From Tagaea sp965279565 (lineage in GTDB: Bacteria > Pseudomonadota > Alphaproteobacteria > CACIAM-22H2), in assembly GCA_965279565.1 (NCBI GenBank), contig OZ257249.1, positions 3,162,001 to 3,226,000 of the forward strand: a stretch of DNA of 64,000 nucleotides. Reading direction: 5' to 3'. Of this stretch, positions 32,934 to 42,234 are shown piece by piece (position 1 is the first letter of the stretch; every line of letters starts with the position of its first letter). The notes beneath the pieces are model-generated. The model saw only the letters and a list, made by a program, of their open reading frames with translations, was not told the DNA's origin and did not search any database. The translations under genes and the position numbers were made by a program.

Positions 32934-34331
32934 ATGGATGGCAAGGACGGGCAGCTTTCGGAATCCCGCATGTTGGCGAATGTCGCGACCGAGGCCGGCT
33001 CGCTCGGAATCGAGATTGCCGATGTTGCCGGGTATATCGACGAACTGACCGGCAATCTCAAATCTCAGGTCGGTCATTTCGGCGCTGTGCGCAGTGCCAC
33101 CGAGGAGCTGGCGAAGGCAAACGCCGCCGTCGCGGCTGCGGCGGGCGAAGTCGGCGAGAATTCGGCGCGCGTGCTGCAGGAGATGGACGGTTCCCGCAGG
33201 CAGGTGGACGGCGCGATCGCCGACATCGCAGCACTGGTCGAGACGACACGCGGCTTCGCGACCGAACTTTCCGGCCTGCGCACCGCCCTCGACCAGATCG
33301 GCCGGGTGGCGAAGGGCATCGACGCGATCGCCCGCCAGACCAATCTGCTGGCGCTCAATGCGACCATCGAAGCGGCGCGCGCCGGCGAAGCCGGAAAGGG
33401 ATTTGCCGTGGTCGCTGGCGAAGTGAAGGCGCTTGCCCGCCAGACGGCCGAAGCGACGTCGGAGATCGATTCGACGCTCAAAGCGCTGACCGACAAGGCG
33501 GGCCGGCTCATCGGGCAATCCGAATCCTCGATCAAACGCGCGCAGTCCGCCGAGCAGGGGGCTGCTTCGATCGGCCAGGTCATGGCATCCATCGGGTCGC
33601 ACATGTCCGGCGTCTCTACGCAGGTCAGCCAGATCAGCGACGCGGTCGGCGAGATCGACCAGCGCTCGATGAAGGTGACGGAGTCGATCCGGGAGATGAC
33701 GGCGGGAGTCGAGGGCTCGACTAAGGCGCTCGACAGCACGCGCGAACGCGTCGACAGGCTCGTGGCGATGGGTGAGCGCCTGATCGCGGTCACGGCCGCA
33801 TCCGGCCTCGAAACCGTCGACACGCCGTTCATCAAGGCGGCACAGGAAACGGCCGCGAAACTTGCTGCAGCGCTCGAAGCGGCGGTCAAGGCGGGCGAGC
33901 TGTCGATGTCCGACCTGTTCGACGACAAGTACGCGCCGATCCAGGGCACGAACCCGCAGCAGATGCGCACGCGCTTCGTCGATACGACCGATCGGCACTT
34001 CCCGGCCATCCAGGAGCCGATGCTGGGGCTCGATCCGCGCGTCGTCTTCTGCGCCGCGGTCGACCGCAACGGCTACCTGCCGACGCACAACGCGAAATTC
34101 TCGAAGCCGCAGGGCAGCGACGTGGCGTGGAACACGGCGAACTCGCGCAACCGGCGCATTTTCGCCGACCGGGTCGGGCTTTCTGCAGGCCGCAGCGAGC
34201 AGGCGTTCCTCGTGCAGACCTACCGGCGCGACATGGGCGGCGGGCAGTACGCGCTGATGAAGGACGTTTCGGCGCCGATCACCGTCGGCGGCCGCCACTG
34301 GGGCGGCCTGCGGCTCGCCTACAAGATCTAG
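32934..34331 (+). CDS. Soluble methyl-accepting chemoreceptor with C-terminal sensor-like domain
   Basis: 465 aa with no membrane helix. The signalling core is present (IDAIARQTNLLALNATIEAA at about 129-148, then RAGEAGKGFAVVAGEV), flanked by coiled coil. After it, residues about 310-465 form a separate domain (ADRNGYLPTHN-like segment AVDRNGYLPTHNAKFS; NRRIFADRVGL; YRRDMGGG; GRHWGGLRLAYK) that I take as a cytoplasmic sensor module found in related receptors. ATG at 32934 has GGAGGA; an earlier TTG overlaps the upstream gene. Shares its stop bases with xthA. Confidence 0.88.
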   Translation: MDGKDGQLSESRMLANVATEAGSLGIEIADVAGYIDELTGNLKSQVGHFGAVRSATEELAKANAAVAAAAGEVGENSARVLQEMDGSRRQVDGAIADIAALVETTRGFATELSGLRTALDQIGRVAKGIDAIARQTNLLALNATIEAARAGEAGKGFAVVAGEVKALARQTAEATSEIDSTLKALTDKAGRLIGQSESSIKRAQSAEQGAASIGQVMASIGSHMSGVSTQVSQISDAVGEIDQRSMKVTESIREMTAGVEGSTKALDSTRERVDRLVAMGERLIAVTAASGLETVDTPFIKAAQETAAKLAAALEAAVKAGELSMSDLFDDKYAPIQGTNPQQMRTRFVDTTDRHFPAIQEPMLGLDPRVVFCAAVDRNGYLPTHNAKFSKPQGSDVAWNTANSRNRRIFADRVGLSAGRSEQAFLVQTYRRDMGGGQYALMKDVSAPITVGGRHWGGLRLAYKI

Positions 34332-35101
34332 GCGGCGCGGATCTCGACGAAGGCGGGCGTGTGGTCCGACGGCTTTTCCCAGCCGCGCGGCGAACGGTCC
34401 ACGCCCGCGTCGACAAGCCTGTCGGCCGCTTGCGGCGACAGCAGCAGATGGTCGATCCGCAGGCCATGGTCGTGCGTGAACCGGTCGCGGAAATAGTCCC
34501 AGTAAGTGAACAGGCGGGCCGTCGGATGGCGCTGGCGCAGCGCGTCGGTCCAGCCCTGATGGACCAGTTCACGCCACGCGGCGCGCGACTGCGGCTGGAC
34601 GAGCGCGTCGCCCGCCATCGCCTTTTCGTCCCAGAGATCGGCGCCGGTCGGGCAGACATTATAGTCGCCGCCGAGCACGGTCGGCATTTCGAGGGCAAGA
34701 AGGCCATGCGCGTGGGCGGCCAGCCGCTTCATCCAGGCGAGCTTGTAGTCGAACTTCGGACCGGGCTGCGGATTGCCGTTCGGCAGATAGATCGACGCGA
34801 CGCGCACGCCGTCGACGGTCGCTTCGATATAGCGCGCCTGCTCGTCGGACGGATCGCCGGGCAGGCCGCGCACGACATCCTCGATCGGGCTTTTGGCGAG
34901 GATCGCGACACCGTTGTAGGTTTTCTGACCGTGCGTCGCGATGTTGTAGCCAAGCGTTTCGATCTCCATGGCCGGGAACTCGGCGTCGATGCACTTGAGT
35001 TCCTGGAGGAGGGCGACGTCGGGCGATGCCTGCTTGAGCCAAGCGACCAGATGCGGCGCGCGCGCGCGCACCGAATTGACGTTCCAGGTCGCGATCTTCA
35101 A
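34328..35101 (-). CDS. xthA: Exodeoxyribonuclease III (AP endonuclease)
   Basis: Base-excision repair enzyme cutting at abasic sites. 257 aa, ExoIII/Ape1 fold: MKIATWNVNSVRAR, LQELKC (metal Glu), YLPNG, GGDYNVCPTGAD and the terminal PSDHTPA with catalytic Asp/His. The stop codon sits in a palindromic CTAG (34328-34331) that is also the stop of the convergent chemoreceptor gene. The erpA gene lies 10 bases upstream in the same direction. Confidence 0.95.
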   Translation of the reverse strand: MKIATWNVNSVRARAPHLVAWLKQASPDVALLQELKCIDAEFPAMEIETLGYNIATHGQKTYNGVAILAKSPIEDVVRGLPGDPSDEQARYIEATVDGVRVASIYLPNGNPQPGPKFDYKLAWMKRLAAHAHGLLALEMPTVLGGDYNVCPTGADLWDEKAMAGDALVQPQSRAAWRELVHQGWTDALRQRHPTARLFTYWDYFRDRFTHDHGLRIDHLLLSPQAADRLVDAGVDRSPRGWEKPSDHTPAFVEIRAA

Positions 35102-35111
35102 AGGAGGGGCT

Positions 35112-35468
35112 CTAGACCGAGAACGAGTTGCCGCAGCCGCACGAGGTCTTGGCGATCGGGTTCTTGATCTGGAACGACGCGCCGATCATGTCCTCGACAT
35201 AGTCGATCTGCGAACCGCCGAGCAGTTCGAGCGACGTCTCGTCGATCACCACCGTGGCGCCGTCGCGCTCGACGACCAGGTCGCCCTGCGCCGTCGAATC
35301 GTCGAACGTGAAGCCGTACTGGAAGCCCGAGCAGCCGCCGCCGGACACGGATATGCGCAGCATCATGCCCTTGTGCTCCTCCTGCGAAAGGATGAACGCG
35401 ATGCGCTTGGCCGCCGATTCCGTCACGTTGACGGTCTTCGGCGTATCGGCGAGGGCGGTGTCGGTCAT
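35112..35468 (-). CDS. erpA: Iron-sulfur cluster insertion protein (ErpA/IscA type)
   Basis: 118 aa A-type Fe-S carrier. Three conserved cysteines: one in GGGCSGFQYG and two in TSCGCGNSF at the C-terminus. The N-terminal leader (TALADTPKTVNV) and total length resemble ErpA. No isc or suf genes are adjacent. It precedes xthA by 10 bases. Confidence 0.88.
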   Translation of the reverse strand: MTDTALADTPKTVNVTESAAKRIAFILSQEEHKGMMLRISVSGGGCSGFQYGFTFDDSTAQGDLVVERDGATVVIDETSLELLGGSQIDYVEDMIGASFQIKNPIAKTSCGCGNSFSV

Positions 35469-35574
35469 GGGCAACTCCTGATCGTCCCCAACAGTTAAGA
35501 ATTGTTCCCGCGATGTCAATGGAAGGATGCGAACGAACGCAAAACATCCCCTGGCCGGGCATGGGGATTCGACA

Positions 35575-35603
35575 TTGCGGGGGCGGGTGCCCGACGTTAG
35601 CTT
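35575..35603 (+). promoter_or_regulatory. Promoter for dgt giving a near-leaderless mRNA
   Basis: TTGCGG (35575-35580), 17 bases, TAGCTT (35598-35603). The dgt ATG is 15 bases after the start of the -10, so transcription would begin about three bases before the ATG. The same geometry recurs at 43019-43047. Confidence 0.55.
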
Positions 35604-35612
35604 GCCCGGGCC

Positions 35613-36812
35613 ATGCAAGGGGTTCTCCCAGCCGAGTCGAATTCGCGTGCCTCGCCGCCGGACCGGAGCCAGCGGGCGGTTTTCGCATCCTTTCCGGAGC
35701 TTAGCCGGGGTCGCCGCGTGCCCGAGCCGGATAGCGCGTTGCGTACCGCCTTCCAGCGCGACCGCGATCGGGTGATCCATTCGACGGCCTTCCGGCGACT
35801 CAAGCACAAGACGCAGGTCTTCGTTGCGCACGAGAGCGATCATTTCCGCACGCGCCTGACCCATTCGCTCGAGGTGGCGCAGATCGCCCGCACGCTCGCC
35901 CGCACGCTCGGGCTGGACGAGGACCTGACCGAATGCGTGGCGCTTGCCCACGATCTCGGCCACACCTGTTTCGGCCATGCGGGCGAGGAGGCGCTGCACG
36001 CCGCCATGGCGCCCTATGGCGGGTTCGACCACAACGCGCAGACGCTGCGCGTTCTGACGAAGCTCGAATGCCGGCATGTCGGCTTCGACGGCCTGAACCT
36101 GACCTGGGAAAGCCTCGAAGGTGTCGTCAAGCACAACGGGCCGCTGCTTGCGCCGCTGCCGGCGGCGGTCGCCGAATACGTCGCCGGCCACGATCTCGAA
36201 CTCGACACGTTTCCCGGCGCCGAGGCGCAGGTCGCGGCACTTGCCGACGATATCGCCTACAACGCGCACGATCTCGACGACGGGCTGCGCGCCGGGCTTT
36301 TCGGACTGGACGATCTCGACGGCCTGCCGCTCGTCGGTCCGACCTGTGCGGCGATCCGCGCCCAGCATCCGGGCATCGAGCCCGCGCGCCTTGCCGGCGA
36401 ACTTGTCCGCCGCCTGGTTGGTGCCATGGTCGGCGATGCGCTCGGCGAAACGCGGGTGCGCATCGCCGAGGCCCATCCGGCATCGGCCGAAGCCGTCCGG
36501 CATCTCGACCATCCGGTCGTCGCCTTTTCCGTTCCGTTCGGTCATCAAATGGCCGCGATCAAGGGGTTTCTTTTCGAACGCATGTACAGACATCCGACCG
36601 TCAACACGATGACCGCCAGGGCCCGCAACGTCGTGCGCGCCCTGTTCGACCGATACATGTCCGATCCGGTCCAGCTTCCGGCCCAGTGGCAGGCGCGCGC
36701 CGACATGCGCGACCGCCAGCGCCACGCGCGCGCCGTCGCGGATTACATCGCCGGCATGACCGACAATTTCGCTCTCAAGGAACACGAGCGCCTGGTCGGA
36801 GCTGCGGCATGA
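35613..36812 (+). CDS. dgt: Deoxyguanosinetriphosphate triphosphohydrolase-like HD protein
   Basis: 399 aa HD-domain dNTPase. Metal and catalytic residues: His84 (RLTHSLEVAQ), His113-Asp114 (LAHDLGHTCFGHAGE) and the Asp of ADDIAYNAHDLDDG. Family type is the dGTPase-like group that splits dNTPs to nucleoside and triphosphate. There is no Shine-Dalgarno before the ATG, in line with the leaderless promoter. Its stop overlaps argS (ATGA), a pairing common in alphaproteobacteria. Confidence 0.92.
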   Translation: MQGVLPAESNSRASPPDRSQRAVFASFPELSRGRRVPEPDSALRTAFQRDRDRVIHSTAFRRLKHKTQVFVAHESDHFRTRLTHSLEVAQIARTLARTLGLDEDLTECVALAHDLGHTCFGHAGEEALHAAMAPYGGFDHNAQTLRVLTKLECRHVGFDGLNLTWESLEGVVKHNGPLLAPLPAAVAEYVAGHDLELDTFPGAEAQVAALADDIAYNAHDLDDGLRAGLFGLDDLDGLPLVGPTCAAIRAQHPGIEPARLAGELVRRLVGAMVGDALGETRVRIAEAHPASAEAVRHLDHPVVAFSVPFGHQMAAIKGFLFERMYRHPTVNTMTARARNVVRALFDRYMSDPVQLPAQWQARADMRDRQRHARAVADYIAGMTDNFALKEHERLVGAAA

Positions 36813-38566
36813 ACATCTTCGCCGAATTCCACGCGGCACTCGGCGTGGCCCTCGAAGCGCTGGTCGCCGAAGGCAAGCTTCCGCCGGGGCTTGACCTCGC
36901 GCGCGCCGTCGTCGAACCGCCGCGCGATCCTTCGCACGGCGACCTGTCGACGAACGCGGCCCTCGTGCTCGCCAAGGGGGCGGGCACCAAACCGCGCGAC
37001 GTGGCGCAGATGCTTGCCGAAAAGCTTGCCGCCGATCCGCGCGTCGAGAAGACCGAGATCGCTGGCCCCGGCTTCGTCAATCTCCGCCTGAATGTTTCGG
37101 TCTGGCGCGAGCTCGTGCGCGCGATCCTCGCGGCGGGAACGGACTACGGATCCGGCAAGGCCGGCGGCGGACGCCCGGTTAATGTCGAGTACGTGTCGGC
37201 GAACCCGACCGGGCCGATGCATGTCGGCCACTGCCGCGGTGCGGTCGTGGGCGACGCGCTCGCCTCGCTGCTCGACAAGACCGGTTTCGCCGTGACGCGC
37301 GAATACTACATCAACGACGCCGGCGCGCAGGTCGACACGCTCGCGCGCTCGGTCCATCTTCGTTATCGCGAAGCGCTTGGCGAGCAGATCGGCCAGATCC
37401 CGGAGGGCTACTATCCGGGCGAATATCTGGTCCCGGTCGGCAAGGACTTGGCCGGCAAGTTCGGCGACAAGTACCGCACGGCACCGGAAGCCGAATGGCT
37501 CGCCGAGTTCCGCGAATTCGCCATCGCCGCGATGATGGATCTGATCCGCGCCGATCTCGCGGCACTCGGCGTGCGGCATGCGGTGTTCACGAGCGAACGG
37601 CGCGACATCGTGGGCGAGGGGCGCGTCGAGGAGGCGATCGACCGGCTCAAGCTGCGCGACCTTGTCTATACCGGCGTGCTGGAGCCACCCAAAGGCATGA
37701 AGCCCGACGACTGGGAGCCACGCCCACAGCTGCTGTTCAAGGCAACCGAGTTCGGCGACGACGTCGACCGCCCGCTGCGCAAATCGGACGGGAGCTGGAC
37801 CTATTTCGCGGCCGACATGGCCTACCATCTCGACAAGTACCGCCGCGGTTTCGTGCGGCTGATCGACGTGTGGGGCGCCGACCACGGCGGCTACGTCAAG
37901 CGCGTCGATGCCGCGGTCAAGGCGCTGTCGGAAGGCCGCGCCAGCTTCGAGGTCAAGCTCTGCCAGATGGTCAACCTGATGGACAAGGGCGAGCCGGTGA
38001 AGATGTCGAAGCGCTCCGGCAACTTCGTCACGCTGCGCGACGTGGTGGACGAGGTGGGAGCCGACGTCGTGCGCTTCGTCATGCTGACGCGCAAGCAGGA
38101 CCAGCATCTCGATTTCGACTACGCGAAGGTCCGCGAGCAGTCGAAGGACAACCCGGTCTTCTACGTGCAGTACGCGCATGCGCGCCACCGCTCGGCGTTC
38201 CGTCAGGCGCTGCAGGCGTTTCCGGATATCGACACGTCCGACGCGGCCCTCGCGAAGGCCGATCTCGACCGCATCGTCGATGTCGAGGAACTTTCGCTGC
38301 TGCGCCAGATATCGGGATTTCCGCGCATGCTCGAAGCGGCTGCCGAGGCGGGCGAGCCGCATCGCGTGGCGTTCTGGCTCTACGATCTCGCCTCGCAGTT
38401 CCATGCGCTGTGGAGCCGCGGCAATCACGAGACGGCGCTGCGTTTCGTCGTGCCGGATGACCGTGCGCTGACGCATGCGCGCCTCGCCCTGCTGCGCGCA
38501 CTCGGCCTCACCCTCGCATCCGGGCTCGAACTGCTCGGCGTCCATCCAGCCGAGGAGATGCGCTAG
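36809..38566 (+). CDS. argS: Arginyl-tRNA synthetase
   Basis: 585 aa class I synthetase charging tRNA-Arg. The N-terminal Add1 domain precedes the HIGH-type HVGH (residues 138-141 in NPTGPMHVGH), the VWGADHGGYVKR region, a KMSKRSG motif and the anticodon-binding helical domain (last ~140 residues). Overlaps dgt by four bases. A SPOR-domain gene follows after 3 bases. Confidence 0.97.
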   Translation: MNIFAEFHAALGVALEALVAEGKLPPGLDLARAVVEPPRDPSHGDLSTNAALVLAKGAGTKPRDVAQMLAEKLAADPRVEKTEIAGPGFVNLRLNVSVWRELVRAILAAGTDYGSGKAGGGRPVNVEYVSANPTGPMHVGHCRGAVVGDALASLLDKTGFAVTREYYINDAGAQVDTLARSVHLRYREALGEQIGQIPEGYYPGEYLVPVGKDLAGKFGDKYRTAPEAEWLAEFREFAIAAMMDLIRADLAALGVRHAVFTSERRDIVGEGRVEEAIDRLKLRDLVYTGVLEPPKGMKPDDWEPRPQLLFKATEFGDDVDRPLRKSDGSWTYFAADMAYHLDKYRRGFVRLIDVWGADHGGYVKRVDAAVKALSEGRASFEVKLCQMVNLMDKGEPVKMSKRSGNFVTLRDVVDEVGADVVRFVMLTRKQDQHLDFDYAKVREQSKDNPVFYVQYAHARHRSAFRQALQAFPDIDTSDAALAKADLDRIVDVEELSLLRQISGFPRMLEAAAEAGEPHRVAFWLYDLASQFHALWSRGNHETALRFVVPDDRALTHARLALLRALGLTLASGLELLGVHPAEEMR

Positions 38567-38569
38567 GCG

Positions 38570-39451
38570 ATGCTTCCCGAAGGTGCCAGCCCAATCCTGA
38601 AGGTCGACGGCGAGCCGGCGCACGCGAATGTCGCGGCGCGCAAGCCGTCGGGCAAAGGCGGAATGCGCGCGTTCGGGGCGTTCTTCGCCTTCGCCGTCAT
38701 CGTCGGTTTCGGCAGTCTGGTCGCGTACTATTTCGTCCAGAACCGTGACGGCAGTCTCGATCCGGCGAACATCCCGGTCGTTCGCGCCGATCCGCGCCCG
38801 ATGAAGGTGAAGCCCGAAAATCCCGGCGGCATCGACGTTCCGTTCCAGAATACCGAGATCTACGACCGGGTCGGCCAGCAGACCGGCGGAACGCCGCCGA
38901 CGCGCGCACCGGCGACCACGCCCGTGCGCCCCGGCGAACGGCTGATGCCGGGACCGGAAGCCCCGATGCCGCGCCCGCAACCGCCGCCGGCGCCCGTCGC
39001 CGCCATTCCTGCGGTACCTGAGATCGTCGTGCCGCCCGATGCCGTCGTCGTCACGCCGGCGCCGCCGGCACGCACGACGCCCCCGGCGCCGCTTGCCGCT
39101 GCCGCACCGCCTCCGCCGCCAGTTGCAGCAGCACCCCCGGCTGCGACGATCGCGCCCCGGCCGGTTCCGGCACCGCCTGCGGCGACCGCAACGGTTCCTG
39201 CCGGGGCAGGCCCTCGTATCCAGCTCGCGTCGGTCCGCGACATGGCCGATGCGCAGCGGGAATGGGCGCGCGTCGCGCGGCAGTATCCGGACCTGCTCGG
39301 CGGGCTGTCCCCGCAGTTCATCCCGGCCGATCTGGGCGATCGCGGCGTGTTCATCCGCGTGCAGGCCGGCCCCTTCGCAAGCCCCGAAGCCGCCCGGGCC
39401 GCATGCGATGCCTTGCGCGCGCGCGGCGCAGGCTGCAACGTAGTACGCTGA
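38570..39451 (+). CDS. SPOR-domain cell-division-associated membrane protein
   Basis: 293 aa: short cytoplasmic N-terminus, one membrane helix (about 34-56), a long Pro/Ala-rich periplasmic linker (about 95-215) and a C-terminal SPOR domain (about 218-293; RIQLASVRDMADAQREW, DRGVFIRVQAGPFAS) that binds denuded glycans at the septum. Same topology as FtsN-like proteins, but no FtsN-specific motif is visible. Followed by nagZ with a one-base overlap, the usual dgt-argS-SPOR-nagZ order. Confidence 0.87.
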   Translation: MLPEGASPILKVDGEPAHANVAARKPSGKGGMRAFGAFFAFAVIVGFGSLVAYYFVQNRDGSLDPANIPVVRADPRPMKVKPENPGGIDVPFQNTEIYDRVGQQTGGTPPTRAPATTPVRPGERLMPGPEAPMPRPQPPPAPVAAIPAVPEIVVPPDAVVVTPAPPARTTPPAPLAAAAPPPPPVAAAPPAATIAPRPVPAPPAATATVPAGAGPRIQLASVRDMADAQREWARVARQYPDLLGGLSPQFIPADLGDRGVFIRVQAGPFASPEAARAACDALRARGAGCNVVR

Positions 39452-40479
39452 TGACCAGACGCCACCCGCTCGCCGCGATCTTCGGATGCGCCGGCACCGC
39501 CCTCTCGCCGGACGAGTTCCGGTTCATCCGTGAATCCGATCCGCTCGGCTTCATCGTTTTCGCGCGCAACATCACGACGCCCGAAGCGACCAGAGCGCTC
39601 ATCGCCTCGTTCCGCGAGGCCGTCGGCCGCGCCGACGCGCCCGTGCTGATCGACCAGGAAGGCGGGCGCGTCGCGCGCCTGCGGCCGCCGCACTGGCGCA
39701 AGTCGCCGCCGGCCCGGGCCTTCGTCGAACGCGCCGCCGTCCGCGGACAGGCGGCAGCCGTCGCGGCCGTTCGCACCAATTTCCGGCTGATCGCAGCCGA
39801 GCTTTCGGCACTCGGCATCGACGTCGACTGCGCGCCGGTCGCCGACGTGCCGGTTCCCGGCTCGCACGACGTGATCGGGGACCGGGCCTACGGCGCCGAC
39901 CCGTCGATGATCGCCACCTATGGCCGCGCCGTCGCCGACGGTCTGCTCGACGGCGGCGTGATTCCGGTCGTCAAGCACATGCCCGGCCACGGCCGCGCGC
40001 GCTCGGACAGCCACCACGAGCTTCCGACGGTCGACGCCGCGCGCGCCGAACTGGAGCGCACGGATTTCGCGCCGTTCAAGGCGCTCGCGGACCTGCCTTG
40101 GGCGATGACCGCACACGTGAAGTTCCTCGCTATCGACGCCGAACGCCCCGCGACGACGTCGGCCTTCCTGATCGAGAACGTCATCCGAAGACATATTGGC
40201 TTCGGCGGATTGCTGCTGTCCGACGATCTTTCGATGCAGGCACTCGCCGGCACGATGGCGGAGCGCACGCGCGCCTGTCTTTTCGCGGGCTGCGACGTCG
40301 TCCTGCACTGCAACGGCGATTTTGCCGAAATGGAGCAGGTGGCGCTTTCGGCGCGCCCGCTCGACGAGGACGGCGCCGAACGCGTCGCCGCCGGCGTGCG
40401 GATGCGGAACGCCCGGGCGAATGCCGGTTTCGATGCCGCCCGTGCCGAGGCCGAGCTGAGCGAATTCCTGGTCGGCTGA
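39451..40479 (+). CDS. nagZ: Beta-N-acetylhexosaminidase
   Basis: Cytoplasmic GH3 hexosaminidase recycling anhydromuropeptides. 342 aa. KHMPGHG (175-181) and the flexible loop Asp186-Ser187-His188 carry the general acid/base dyad; the nucleophile is Asp258 in LLLSDDLSM. LIDQEGGRVARL is another signature. Start overlaps the SPOR stop by one base. scpAB commonly follow; here a GST gene is interposed. Confidence 0.95.
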   Translation: MTRRHPLAAIFGCAGTALSPDEFRFIRESDPLGFIVFARNITTPEATRALIASFREAVGRADAPVLIDQEGGRVARLRPPHWRKSPPARAFVERAAVRGQAAAVAAVRTNFRLIAAELSALGIDVDCAPVADVPVPGSHDVIGDRAYGADPSMIATYGRAVADGLLDGGVIPVVKHMPGHGRARSDSHHELPTVDAARAELERTDFAPFKALADLPWAMTAHVKFLAIDAERPATTSAFLIENVIRRHIGFGGLLLSDDLSMQALAGTMAERTRACLFAGCDVVLHCNGDFAEMEQVALSARPLDEDGAERVAAGVRMRNARANAGFDAARAEAELSEFLVG

Positions 40480-40511
40480 AACGATCCGGGACGAAACGAA
40501 GGAGTTTCCAC

Positions 40512-41168
40512 GTGCTGACGATCTACGGCGTCTATCGCTCGCGCGCATCGCGCATCATCTGGCTTGCCAACGAGATGGGTATTCCGTTCAAGCACGTCCC
40601 GGTCATCCAGGCGAACCGCGTGCCGGATCCGCTTGCCAAGGGGGCGCCGCTCAACACGCTGAGCCCGGAATTCCTGAAGGTGAACCCGTTCGCCAGGATC
40701 CCGTCGGTCGACGACGACGGGCTCGTGCTGCACGAATCCCTAGCCATCAACCTCTACCTCACGCGCAAGCACGGCGGCCCGCTCGCCGCCGCCACGCCGG
40801 CGGAGGACGGGCAGATCGCAATGTGGACGCTCTGGGCCGCGACCGAGGTCGAGCCGCATTCGATCCAGGTGCTCTACAACATGGTCGGAAAGCCGCCGGC
40901 CGAGCGCGACGTGAAGCTCGCGACCGCCTCGGTCGAGGCGCTGCGCAGCCGCTTTGCGTTCCTCGATAAGTCGGTCGGGGCAGGGAAGTACCTTGTCGGC
41001 GGGCGGTTCACGGTCGCCGACATCAACGTGGCCGAGATCGTCCGCTATGCCACGCCGGCGACCGAGCTTTTCGACGCCGCTCCGAACGTAAAAGCCTGGC
41101 TCGCCGCCTGTCAGGCGCGACCGGCTTTCAAGTCGATGTGGGCGACGCGCGATACTGAGCCGGTCTGA
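40512..41168 (+). CDS. Glutathione S-transferase family protein
   Basis: 218 aa. N-terminal thioredoxin-fold domain with YRSRASRIIWLANEMGIPF, NPFARIPSVDDDGL and ESLAINLYL, then the all-helical C-terminal domain (GGRFTVADINVAEI). The catalytic residue in the first loop looks like Ser. GTG start with GAAGGAG ahead. Substrate unknown. Not part of the conserved nagZ-scpA order, so probably a local insertion. Confidence 0.85.
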   Translation: MLTIYGVYRSRASRIIWLANEMGIPFKHVPVIQANRVPDPLAKGAPLNTLSPEFLKVNPFARIPSVDDDGLVLHESLAINLYLTRKHGGPLAAATPAEDGQIAMWTLWAATEVEPHSIQVLYNMVGKPPAERDVKLATASVEALRSRFAFLDKSVGAGKYLVGGRFTVADINVAEIVRYATPATELFDAAPNVKAWLAACQARPAFKSMWATRDTEPV

Positions 41169-41287
41169 CCTGCCGGACACGCATCCGGGACAGGGTTTCT
41201 GTGGAAAAGGTGGCGCTTCCGTCCCACCGAACCATGGGGTATCCAAATTGAAGGGAAGGGTGTCGAGTCGCATCCTTCTTGCGGACT

Positions 41288-41316
41288 TTTACATATGACT
41301 TTCAGATGTTTATACG
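41288..41316 (+). promoter_or_regulatory. Sigma-70 promoter for scpAB
   Basis: TTTACA (41288-41293), 17 bases, TATACG (41311-41316), in the 220-base gap before scpA. The surrounding stretch is clearly AT-richer than the genes. The rest of the gap (41169-41280) has no ORF or hairpin I can name. Confidence 0.5.
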
Positions 41317-41388
41317 GCAAAGTTACGGTGAAATGTCCGCTGAACGAGTCAAGATCATGCCCGTAAACGCGAGCGAGCCGAGTTTCCG

Positions 41389-42234
41389 ATGAATGCGCCC
41401 GCAGATCCCGGGTTCGAGCCCGATCCGGAACGGCTGCCGCTGGTGGCCGACGACGGATCGCTCGTCGTAAATCTGGGGGCCTATGACGGGCCGATCGACC
41501 TTCTGCTCGGACTGGCGCGCGACCAGAAGGTCGATCTGACGCGCATTTCGATCCTTGCGCTTGCCGAGCAGTATCTTGCCTTCATCGCCGCGGCCAAGCG
41601 CCTGCGGCTGGAGATCGCGGCCGACTATCTCGTCATGGCGGCGTGGCTCGCGTTCCTGAAATCGAAGCTGCTGCTGCCGCCCACGCCGGAGGAGCCGGAG
41701 CCGGAACCGACGGCCGCCCAGATGGAAGCGGCACTTCGCTACCAGCTCCAGCGGCTGCAGGCGATGCAGGAAGCGGGAGCCCGCCTGATGGGGCGCGGCC
41801 TGCTCGGACGCGACGTCTTCGTGCGCGGCATGCCGGAGGGCGTGCCGGTCGAGACGACCGAGGTCTGGGACATCAAGCTCATCGACCTGCTCAAGGCCTA
41901 TGCCGAGTACCGCAACCGCACGTCCGAGAAGCCGGTCCTGCGCATCGTGGCGACCGAGCTCGACACGATGGAAGCGGCGATCGAGCGGCTTTCGCACATG
42001 CTCGGCAGCATGGTCATCCCGGACTGGACGACGCTCCAGTCGTTCCTGCCTTCGGGCCTGCGCGACGACACGGTCGGACGCAGCCATGTCGCGGCCACGC
42101 TTTCCGCCACGCTGGAACTCGTGCGCACCGGCCGCCTTCAGATCCGGCAGGACAGCTCGTTCGGCCCGATCTATCTGCGCCGCCCGCCGGAAAACCAGAT
42201 CGCCGAATTCCCCGTCGATAGGACAACGCAATGA
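41389..42234 (+). CDS. scpA: Segregation and condensation protein A
   Basis: Kleisin of the bacterial SMC condensin, bridging SMC heads. 281 aa. The N-terminal LGAYDGPIDLLLGLARDQKVDLTRISI and the LAEQYLAFI helix are typical, as is the YRNRTSEKPVLRI mid-section and winged-helix end. No clear Shine-Dalgarno. Overlaps scpB by four bases. Confidence 0.94.
   Translation: MNAPADPGFEPDPERLPLVADDGSLVVNLGAYDGPIDLLLGLARDQKVDLTRISILALAEQYLAFIAAAKRLRLEIAADYLVMAAWLAFLKSKLLLPPTPEEPEPEPTAAQMEAALRYQLQRLQAMQEAGARLMGRGLLGRDVFVRGMPEGVPVETTEVWDIKLIDLLKAYAEYRNRTSEKPVLRIVATELDTMEAAIERLSHMLGSMVIPDWTTLQSFLPSGLRDDTVGRSHVAATLSATLELVRTGRLQIRQDSSFGPIYLRRPPENQIAEFPVDRTTQ

Noticed and set aside
36743..38980. 745-codon minus-strand open frame opposite argS
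   Set aside because: Antisense to ArgRS; composition typical of reverse-frame shadows.
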